From an uncultured Rhodospirillaceae bacterium (GTDB lineage Bacteria > Pseudomonadota > Alphaproteobacteria > Rhodospirillales > UBA2165): DNA of 5,084 bases. This document shows, in pieces, positions 1-5,084 of the stretch (its first letter is position 1; every line of letters begins with the position of its first letter). The notes beneath the pieces are model-generated. The model did not search any database, was not told the origin of the DNA, and saw only the letters and a list, made by a program, of their open reading frames with translations. The DNA is taken from assembly GCA_913041095.1 (NCBI GenBank), contig CAJWIB010000215.1:1-5084 (forward strand). Reading direction: 5' to 3'. The position numbers and the translations under genes are program-made.

Positions 1-588
1 TTGCTGACGTATGGCGCGAAGTTGTTTATTCAACAAGGCAACTTCGGCGCGCGCCGTTTTGGAAAGTTTCTTCTCAGTGATGATGGCTTCGTCTTTTGAC
101 GCCAACGATGTCAGTTGAGCTTTAACCGTAGTCTCCAATTCTTCACGCAGCGCTTTCAATTTTTCGATATCATCTGAGAGGGTAGCTATTTCGCTGAGCT
201 GCTGTTTGATTTTTGTTTGATCGGCAGCAACACTTTTCATCGCTGAGGCTAAATCGCTCTTTAGTTTTTTAGCCTGATTTTCCGCCGTTTCCGCTTGCTG
301 ACGTATGGCGCGAAGTTGTTTATTCAACAAGGCAACTTCGGCGCGCGCCGTTTTGGAAAGTTTCTTCTCAGTGATGATGGCTTCGTCTTTTGACGCCAAC
401 GATGTCAGTTGAGCTTTAACCGTAGTCTCCAATTCTTCACGCAGCGCTTTCAATTTTTCGATATCATCTGAGAGGGTAGCTATTTCGCTGAGCTGCTGTT
501 TGATTTTTGTTTGATCGGCAGCAACACTTTTCATCGCTGAGGCTAAATCGCTCTTTAGTTTTTTAGCCTGATTTTCCGCCGTTTCCGC
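1..588. repeat. Perfect 294-bp tandem direct repeat, two full units
   Basis: Positions 1-294 and 295-588 read identically base for base when compared by eye. The array ends sharply: position 589 onward (gagcagcgac) no longer matches the unit start (ttgctgacgt). The array lies wholly inside the MotB-like gene on the minus strand. Each unit is exactly 98 codons and begins on a codon boundary there, encoding residues 110-207 and 208-305, so the duplication keeps the frame. Ninety-eight residues is also 14 heptads, which suits the coiled-coil character of the encoded segment. Synonymous sites have not diverged, so this is either a recent duplication, active homogenisation, or an assembly effect. 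More units could lie beyond the left edge. Confidence 0.97.
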
Positions 589-915
589 GAGCAGCGACAA
601 CGCTTGAATTTGCTGCTTCTGATCATCGCGCAAAGTGACCGAAGCGGATAATTCACCCGACAATTGGGCAATATTAATGCGCAATGTCTCATTGGCTTTG
701 CGTTCCAGATTTAAAAGGTCGGCCAATTCGCTGACCTGACCATGCAGCCGGTCGAGCGCCTGATCACGCCCAGTAAGAGCTTCCCCTAAGAAAAACTGAG
801 CAATCACAAAAATCATCAACAGAAAGATGATGACCATTAACAAGGACGCTAGCGCGTCGACAAAGCCCGGCCAAATATCTGTGCGGTGTTGGTTGCGGCG
901 GGAGTTCGCGGCCAT
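1..915 (-). CDS. MotB-like peptidoglycan-anchored coiled-coil protein, C-terminus cut by window edge
   Basis: Starting at ATG 915-913 the frame is open to the edge, giving 305 residues with no stop. A short basic N-terminus is followed by one membrane helix at about residues 22-43. D20 sits in a PGFVDALASLLMV context, aligning with the ion-carrying Asp of MotB (D32 in E. coli), so I infer a stator-type channel subunit. From about residue 46 to the edge the chain is charged and heptad-like, with LxxLxxE patterns typical of a periplasmic coiled coil. Residues 110-207 and 208-305 are identical copies. Family members as I know them end in an OmpA/MotB peptidoglycan-binding domain, which would lie off the window. 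The start is 11 bp after the MotA-like stop, with an AGGA ribosome site (925-928) overlapping that stop, so translation is probably coupled. It is not a true flagellar MotB by context, as no flagellar genes are visible. No gene symbol can be justified. Confidence 0.9.
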   Translation of the reverse strand, partial: MAANSRRNQHRTDIWPGFVDALASLLMVIIFLLMIFVIAQFFLGEALTGRDQALDRLHGQVSELADLLNLERKANETLRINIAQLSGELSASVTLRDDQKQQIQALSLLAETAENQAKKLKSDLASAMKSVAADQTKIKQQLSEIATLSDDIEKLKALREELETTVKAQLTSLASKDEAIITEKKLSKTARAEVALLNKQLRAIRQQAETAENQAKKLKSDLASAMKSVAADQTKIKQQLSEIATLSDDIEKLKALREELETTVKAQLTSLASKDEAIITEKKLSKTARAEVALLNKQLRAIRQQ

Positions 916-926
916 CGCCGTTTATC

Positions 927-2063
927 CTATCCTTTGTTTTCTTTGGTAGCCGCTATAGTGCGGGCCAGCAGTTTAATCTCACTACGTAGCTGGTGGGCAA
1001 CGTCATCGCGGCCAGAAGCTAATTCTTCGAGCAGGCGCGCCATATAGACATCAATATTGCGGATATGGGTTTGGGTTGCCTCATCCATGCCACCACTGCC
1101 AACATTCGCAGTGGCTAGCCGTTCCAAGGTTGCGCGCAGATCAGACTGACTTTCGGTAAGCTTGACCAGCAGGTTTTGCTCGGCCCGCATTTGATCACCG
1201 AGCGTCGATAAACTTTCAGTGAGGCGCGTTAGATTATTATTGCTTTGAATATTGCTCTCGGCGCCGCGGGCGAGGGTCCGTTGCAAATTTTCGAGGCTTT
1301 CCGCAGTTTGCTCCAAAAGCGCTTGAACATAAACCGGCACCGATTGACCGCCCTCTGTGGTCAAGGCGCCCGATGACAGGCGGGTCAAACTCGACAACCA
1401 TTCTTCCAGATCATTATAGAACCGGTTTTGCGACTGACTGGCTTGTAAATCTAAAAATCCCAACACCAAAGAGCCTGCGAGACCGAACAAAGATGAAGAA
1501 AAGGCAGTGCCCATGCCGGAAAGCGGGGCCGCTAATCCAGATTTTAAATTACTGAATACCGTAGTAAAGTCGCCGCCGCTGATCGAGAGATTGTCGATCA
1601 CGCTTTTGATAGAGTCGACGGTTTCGAGCAATCCCCAGAATGTGCCAAGCAGACCTAAGAATATTAGCAGGCCGATGGTGTAACGCGACAAATCCCGTGA
1701 CTCATCGAGGCGTGAGGCAATGCCATCCAATAATGAGCGCATCGACAATGTCGACAGGCTGAGGCTGTCTTTACGTTCGCCTAGCATGGTCGCCATGGGA
1801 GACAATAATTTAGGTGGCTTGGCTGAAGAAACGGCGCCGGAGGATTTACGATAACGCTCGATCCAGGCAACTTCTGGATAGAGCATTAGGACTTGCCGAA
1901 AATTATAGAGGATTCCCAATACCAGCACACTGACAATCAAGCTATTGAGCCCGACATTTGCCGCAAAGGCTTTTTGCAGCGGCAGGAACAGGAAAAGGCA
2001 GACTAAGGCTACGGCCAGCACGAACAATACCATGCGGATGACAAAACGTTGGGGTGATGTCAT
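927..2063 (-). CDS. MotA/TolQ/ExbB-family proton-channel protein with C-terminal helical tail
   Basis: The product has 378 residues. Likely membrane helices are at about 10-30, 38-57, 128-148 and 185-206. The signature lies in the last two: GLLGTFWGLLETV (138-150) and the GLAAPLSGMGTAFSSSLFG stretch (176-194), matching the conserved TM core of MotA/TolQ/ExbB channels. A cytoplasmic stretch of about 70 residues separates TM2 from TM3. Beyond TM4, residues 210-375 are hydrophilic and mostly helical, with coiled-coil-like segments around 246-315 and 327-372 and a Gly-rich break at 321-325. ExbB and TolQ usually lack so long a tail. The role is inferred: an inner-membrane ion channel working with the MotB-like product just downstream, using ion flow to move or stretch something across the envelope. 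An in-frame TAG eight codons upstream, with no other start between, fixes ATG 2063; the ribosome site is weak. Databases often label such proteins flagellar MotA, but nothing here supports a flagellar role. Confidence 0.92.
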   Translation of the reverse strand: MTSPQRFVIRMVLFVLAVALVCLFLFLPLQKAFAANVGLNSLIVSVLVLGILYNFRQVLMLYPEVAWIERYRKSSGAVSSAKPPKLLSPMATMLGERKDSLSLSTLSMRSLLDGIASRLDESRDLSRYTIGLLIFLGLLGTFWGLLETVDSIKSVIDNLSISGGDFTTVFSNLKSGLAAPLSGMGTAFSSSLFGLAGSLVLGFLDLQASQSQNRFYNDLEEWLSSLTRLSSGALTTEGGQSVPVYVQALLEQTAESLENLQRTLARGAESNIQSNNNLTRLTESLSTLGDQMRAEQNLLVKLTESQSDLRATLERLATANVGSGGMDEATQTHIRNIDVYMARLLEELASGRDDVAHQLRSEIKLLARTIAATKENKG

Positions 2064-2133
2064 GATTGAGCCCCGGCTAAATGTCTAAATTGGATTTGTT
2101 GAGAGGCCTGCAGGGTAAAGTACTCCTAACCAA

Positions 2134-3063
2134 TTATTTCCCGATAATCTTAAGGTCGACGCGATTGGGCACGCCCGATGGGACTTTATTGCCGAGGGCG
2201 CGTACATCAATGCGGGTGCTGCGCACACCTTTTATAATTAAATATGAGCGCGCTGATAAAGCTCGCGACAGCGACAGCCGCCGTGCTTTGCTTGCCGAAA
2301 GATTACCTTCTCCGGCATAGGCCAACAATTGCATCCGGGATTGCGGTAGAGCGTTAAGTTTTGTTGCCAGGGCATCTAAGGATTTTTGTGCTGCCGGACT
2401 AAGCTTGGTAGCACCTTGGGTAAAAAATAACTGGTTGGTGCCAGTCGCTGGTGTTGAGTTGGGCCTTGACGCTGTTTGAGTTTGTTTCGGCTTCGGGGCC
2501 GGCGCTTTGACTTTTGGTGGCGGTGGTGGTGCGGCTTTAGCGACGACCGGTGGAGGTTCTACTTTAGTAACGACCTTTGGTTTAGGCCGGACTTTTGGCG
2601 CCGGTGCTAATTTTGTCGCAGGTTTTGAAGTTTTAACACTTGGTTTGGGTGGTGGTGCTTTTAAGGCGGCCACTTTTGATGTCCGTGAGCGTGGCTTCTT
2701 CGACTTGCGGCTTGCGGTGCGACTTTTTTTGGAAGTTTTACCGGGAGGTCTTAGGGTGACTTTCGGCAAATCCTGCACTGAACTGGTGGTGCCGGCGGGT
2801 GGGCGTTTGACCAGTAAACGAGATCGCGGCGTGCGCGCTGGTGGATCAAGCAAATCGCCGGTCAGGCTTGGCAGCATTACTGCACCGCCGGCAGGAGCCG
2901 GGCCAACGCCGTTATCGCCGAGGACACTTAAATCAACCATGACTTGGTTGGTGGCGTCCCACGATCGCAGCTGAGCCTGGGCAGAGCTGATGAGGCTAAA
3001 TAATGCAATGGCGGCAAGGATCACAATGGTGATACGGCTGGCCGATAATTTCTGGCGCGACAT
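2134..3063 (-). CDS. Exported OmpA-domain protein with TonB-like Pro/Lys linker
   Basis: The product has 309 residues. Residues 1-30 form a signal sequence: basic start, hydrophobic core 11-26, and a signal-peptidase-like SSAQA end; an uncleaved anchor remains possible. Residues 31-75 look loosely structured. Residues 76-205 are a basic, low-complexity Pro/Lys/Ala/Ser linker (PPPKP, APAPKVRPKPK, PPPPPK), resembling the periplasm-spanning linker of TonB. Residues 210-308 form an OmpA-like domain, with FTQGATKLSPAAQKSLD, then RRLSLSRALSARSYL and a closing NRVDL. The Asp that binds diaminopimelate in classical OmpA domains appears replaced by G251 (YAGEG), whereas the Arg counterpart (R267) is kept, so peptidoglycan binding by the usual mode is uncertain. 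The start has a good ribosome site (AAGGGGG, 3073-3079, 9 nt spacing). The MotA-like gene begins 70 bp downstream, so co-transcription is likely and a shared envelope complex plausible. Confidence 0.88.
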   Translation of the reverse strand: MSRQKLSASRITIVILAAIALFSLISSAQAQLRSWDATNQVMVDLSVLGDNGVGPAPAGGAVMLPSLTGDLLDPPARTPRSRLLVKRPPAGTTSSVQDLPKVTLRPPGKTSKKSRTASRKSKKPRSRTSKVAALKAPPPKPSVKTSKPATKLAPAPKVRPKPKVVTKVEPPPVVAKAAPPPPPKVKAPAPKPKQTQTASRPNSTPATGTNQLFFTQGATKLSPAAQKSLDALATKLNALPQSRMQLLAYAGEGNLSASKARRLSLSRALSARSYLIIKGVRSTRIDVRALGNKVPSGVPNRVDLKIIGK

Positions 3064-3142
3064 GATGAGTTTCCCCCTTCATACAAATTTGCGCATATTC
3101 ACCTTGAGAACGTCTTAAACGCAGTATCTTCGAAACAACTCC

Positions 3143-3172
3143 CTTAGATGCTTCAACATACCCAAGCGTCAA
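3143..3172 (-). promoter_or_regulatory. Weak candidate promoter for the OmpA/MotA/MotB-like block
   Basis: In the 203-bp non-coding gap between the suhB stop and the OmpA-domain gene, the minus strand reads TTGACG (3167-3172), an 18-nt spacer, then TCTAAG (3143-3148). The first box matches five of six bases of the sigma-70 -35 consensus and the second four of six of the -10. It lies about 80 bp upstream of the ATG at 3063. The gap is the natural place for a promoter for the downstream three genes, but the match is modest. Otherwise the gap (3064-3266) holds no credible gene. A CAGGC/GCCTG pair (minus strand, about 3186-3206) is not followed by a T run, so I do not call a terminator. Confidence 0.3.
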
Positions 3173-3266
3173 CGGAGTTACAACAGGCTATACCATCGCG
3201 CCTGCGGGTTAGTCTGTAATAAAATCTTGTGTCGAAAATATGGCCAAAATGGTGAAGAATTGACTA

Positions 3267-4067
3267 CTATTTTCCAGCTTTTTTAAGAATTTGGCCAAGT
3301 TCTTGATACAAATTTGGGTTAACCGCGAGAATCGAGCCGCTTTCAAGCATGCGGTCGCGGCCATCCAATTCGGTTACCATGCCGCCCGCTTCCCGCACTA
3401 TTACAATGCCGGCGGCTATATCCCAGGGTTGAAGACCGGTTTCCCAAAAGCCGTCAAACCTTCCGGCGGCGACGTATGCCAAATCTAATGCGGCACTGCC
3501 AAAACGGCGAATGCCGGCAGAAACCGCCATCACTGCTTCAATTTCTTTGAGGAAGGGCTCATGACCGTCCCGGCCCAAAAACGGAATGCCGGTGGCAAAA
3601 ATAGATTGATTCATCTGCGAGCGACCGGAGACTCGCATGCGCCGGTCGTTGAGAAAAGCGCCTTGGCCTTTTTCCGCCCAGAACATTTGTTCGTTGATCG
3701 GTTCATAAATAACCCCGGCGGTAATCTCGCCATTTTCTTCGAGCGCGATAGACATGGCAAAATGAGGGATGCCATGGACGAAATTTGTCGTGCCATCGAT
3801 AGGGTCGATGATCCAGCGGCGGTCCGGATCATTGCCGGTAATCTCGCCATCTTCTTCCATCAGAAAGCCATAATCGTGCCGCGCGTATTCAAGCTCTTCT
3901 TTAAGCATTTTTTCGGTGCGGATATCGGCGGCGGTGACAAAGTCAGCTGGCCCTTTGCTGGATACTTGCAGCTGATCAACTTCACCGTAATCGCGTTTTA
4001 ATTTGCGAGCGGCCTTGCGCGCCGCCTTAATCATGACCGTAATATTGGCTGATTGGAGGGCTGCCAT
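3267..4067 (-). CDS. suhB: Inositol-monophosphatase family protein (SuhB type)
   Basis: The 266-residue product has the usual family length and all signatures of Mg-dependent, lithium-sensitive phosphatases. GPADFVTAAD (39-48) precedes the metal ligand E71 in LMEEDGE. The WIIDPIDGTTNF block (85-96) supplies D88, D91, G92 and T93. WDIAAG (215-220) supplies D216, which activates the metal-bound water. By family these enzymes hydrolyse inositol-1-phosphate or related sugar phosphates in the cytosol; in E. coli SuhB also acts in rRNA transcription antitermination, which the sequence alone cannot show here. The ATG directly follows the efp stop (TAGATG), so translation is probably coupled to efp. 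A second ATG at codon 12 is possible but less likely, since the first places the N-terminal helix as in relatives. The gene ends in two consecutive TAG codons (3264-3269). Family is certain; true substrate is not. Confidence 0.96.
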   Translation of the reverse strand: MAALQSANITVMIKAARKAARKLKRDYGEVDQLQVSSKGPADFVTAADIRTEKMLKEELEYARHDYGFLMEEDGEITGNDPDRRWIIDPIDGTTNFVHGIPHFAMSIALEENGEITAGVIYEPINEQMFWAEKGQGAFLNDRRMRVSGRSQMNQSIFATGIPFLGRDGHEPFLKEIEAVMAVSAGIRRFGSAALDLAYVAAGRFDGFWETGLQPWDIAAGIVIVREAGGMVTELDGRDRMLESGSILAVNPNLYQELGQILKKAGK

Positions 4068-4637
4068 CTAGTCTTTGGCCCGCTCGACATAGGTACCATC
4101 TTCGGTGTTGACGACAATACGGTTGCCGGTTTCAATATGCGGCGGCACCGTGGTGCGAATACCGTTTTCCAGCAGCGCCGGCTTGGCGCTGGAGGCGGCA
4201 GTTTGGCCTTTGACGACGGCGTCGGCATCGACAACTTCCAAAGTAACGTGGGCCGGTAATTCGACCCCAATTGGATCACCTTCAAAACTTTCAATCGTGA
4301 CTTCCATGCCATCCTGGAGATAGATCACGCGTTCTTCGCTAATTTGATCAGCGTTCAGCGTAATCTGGTCATAGGTTTCAGTATCCATGAAGGTGTGCAT
4401 ATCACCATCGGCATAGAGATATTGAAACGGTTTTTGCTCAAGGCGGACCTGTTCAACTGTTTCAGACGAGCGAAAGCGCTCATTGAGCTTGGTGCCGCTG
4501 CGGAGGTCTTTCAATTCGACCTGCAAATAGGCACCGCCCTTGCCAGGTTGCGTATGCTGAATTTTAATCGCCCGCCACAAGCGATCCTGATGTTCGATCA
4601 CATTGCCGGGGCGAATGGCATTTCCATTGATTTTCAT
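4068..4637 (-). CDS. efp: Translation elongation factor P
   Basis: The 189-residue length is typical of EF-P, which binds between the ribosomal P and E sites and rescues ribosomes stalled on polyproline. The N-terminal KOW-like domain (about 2-62) carries the loop TQPGKGG (29-35), whose K33 corresponds to the modified Lys34 of E. coli EF-P; Lys rather than Arg argues against EarP-type rhamnosylation. A central OB domain (about 66-128) and a C-terminal OB domain (about 132-187) follow, the latter with the signature region KPALLENG...VPPHIETG. No modification enzyme (EpmA/EpmB) is in the window. A possible local client is the exported OmpA-domain protein, which has PPP and PPPPPP runs. Just upstream, an SD-like AAGATGG (4646-4652) sits 8 nt from the ATG and contains the triplet series ATG GTT TAA in the efp frame. 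The stop codon abuts the suhB start. Confidence 0.97.
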   Translation of the reverse strand: MKINGNAIRPGNVIEHQDRLWRAIKIQHTQPGKGGAYLQVELKDLRSGTKLNERFRSSETVEQVRLEQKPFQYLYADGDMHTFMDTETYDQITLNADQISEERVIYLQDGMEVTIESFEGDPIGVELPAHVTLEVVDADAVVKGQTAASSAKPALLENGIRTTVPPHIETGNRIVVNTEDGTYVERAKD

Positions 4638-4686
4638 GACTTAAACCATCTTAAATTTTGGCGTTATTTTGATTTTTTCCGTTGAA

Positions 4687-4716
4687 GGCGCGGAACCTAA
4701 CAGGTTGCAGAGCGCC
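4687..4716. repeat. Imperfect inverted repeat between thiE and efp
   Basis: On the plus strand GGCGC (4687-4691) pairs with GCGCC (4712-4716), and inside it AACCT (4694-4698) pairs with AGGTT (4702-4706) around a three-base loop. The two stems are separated by an uneven internal loop of 2 and 5 bases. On the minus strand it lies 40 bp after the thiE stop and 49 bp before the efp start, so it could shape the thiE transcript end or the efp leader. No T run follows in the minus direction (next bases are TTCAACGG), so it is not a standard intrinsic terminator. The remaining bases of this 118-bp gap show no promoter I would defend. Confidence 0.45.
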
Positions 4717-4755
4717 GAGCAATAACAATGGCAATGGGGGAATGGGGAGATGAGA

Positions 4756-5084
4756 TTAGCTTGCTGCCGCTATCGCCTCATTAAACGCTTTAACGGCGGC
4801 GGCGGGACCGTCCGGGTAATCCCAAATAGCCGCGACGACGGCGAGGAAATCAGCGCCGGCTTTGACCAGAACGCCGCAATTACCTTGGGTGATACCGCCG
4901 ATTGCCAGCGATTGTACATTGGTCATCATATTCCAGGCTCTGAGGATTTCCGGATCAGGGTGGGCTTTGGCAACTTTCGTTTTGGACGGGAAAAAAGCGC
5001 CAAAGGCAACATAATCCGCACCCTTTTCGGCGGCTTCCATGGCGAGATGGCGGGAGTCGTGGCAGGTCACGCCGACAATCGCCT
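4756..5084 (-). CDS. thiE: Thiamine-phosphate synthase, C-terminal half (5' end beyond window)
   Basis: The frame is open to the right edge, showing 108 complete residues, roughly half of the usual 210 or so. A GTG at 5070-5068 is an internal Val, not the start, because family sequence (AIVG) continues before it. ThiE joins hydroxymethylpyrimidine diphosphate and thiazole phosphate into thiamine phosphate in the cytosol. Visible landmarks are VTCHDSRH (5-12), GADYVAFGAFFPSKTK (21-36) and AIGGIT (60-65) followed by AGADFLAV (75-82), covering the late strands of the TIM barrel and the phosphate-binding loops. Aligned from memory to B. subtilis ThiE, K36 matches catalytic Lys159, while Ser130 and Thr156 appear as T6 and S33, both conservative swaps. 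A TenI-like paralogue is the alternative, but the FFPSKTK loop favours ThiE. The gene ends with TAA, 118 bp before efp. Confidence 0.93.
   Translation of the reverse strand, partial: AIVGVTCHDSRHLAMEAAEKGADYVAFGAFFPSKTKVAKAHPDPEILRAWNMMTNVQSLAIGGITQGNCGVLVKAGADFLAVVAAIWDYPDGPAAAVKAFNEAIAAAS

Noticed and set aside
1..588. Mobile element or CRISPR-like array as the source of the direct repeat
   Set aside because: There are only two long adjacent units, no spacers, no terminal inverted repeats and no transposase; the repeat is coding sequence in frame with its gene.
1..2063. Zorya-type anti-phage system (ZorA/ZorB-like pair)
   Set aside because: The MotA-like/MotB-like layout with long helices is reminiscent, but no nuclease, helicase or ZorC/ZorE-like gene is visible, and the neighbours are housekeeping genes. 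Sequence beyond the left edge is unseen, so this is rejected on present evidence only.
2507..2974. Plus-strand open frame of 155 codons rich in Gly, Leu and Thr
   Set aside because: It is antisense to the Pro/Lys-rich linker of the OmpA-domain gene; its Gly-rich composition simply mirrors Pro codons, and it has no domain or ribosome-site support.
3115..3159. Minus-strand 14-codon frame starting ATG TTG AAG in the suhB/OmpA gap
   Set aside because: No ribosome site precedes it and its length is expected by chance; not enough to call a small protein or leader peptide.
3183..3210. Terminator after suhB
   Set aside because: The CAGGC/GCCTG arms are only five pairs with an 11-base loop and no following T run in the minus direction.
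3561..4001. Plus-strand open frame of 146 codons
   Set aside because: Antisense to the highly conserved suhB-type gene, whose catalytic motifs account for the sequence; no recognisable protein on this strand.
5068..5070. GTG as the start of a 104-codon gene
   Set aside because: It is an internal codon of thiE; conserved thiE sequence continues upstream to the window edge.

Overview
The window looks like a housekeeping stretch of an alphaproteobacterial chromosome, probably from a Rhodospirillales-like lineage. That placement is inferred from protein style and from the gene order as I remember it, not from a search. Base composition looks close to half G+C by eye. Every gene I can support lies on the minus strand, so transcription runs from high to low coordinates, and the plus strand carries only antisense shadows.

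In transcription order the window starts with the C-terminal half of a thiamine-phosphate synthase (thiE, cut by the right edge). A 118-bp gap with an imperfect inverted repeat follows, then elongation factor P (efp). The efp stop codon directly abuts the start of an inositol-monophosphatase-family gene (suhB type). A 203-bp non-coding gap with a weak candidate promoter follows.

The second block is a cell-envelope module. It holds an exported OmpA-domain protein with a long Pro/Lys linker, a four-TM MotA/TolQ/ExbB-family channel protein with a C-terminal helical tail, and a MotB-like partner with one TM segment and a long coiled coil, cut by the left edge. The last two are 11 bp apart and probably form one inner-membrane ion-channel complex anchored to the cell wall. 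The OmpA-domain protein may be an extra periplasmic partner.

The most striking feature is a base-for-base identical tandem duplication of 294 bp (positions 1-294 and 295-588) inside the MotB-like gene. It is in frame and encodes 98 residues, exactly 14 heptads, so it would lengthen the coiled coil without shifting its register. It is either a very recent expansion or an assembly effect: the window edge falls exactly on a unit boundary. I saw no RNA genes, CRISPR, insertion sequences or phage genes.
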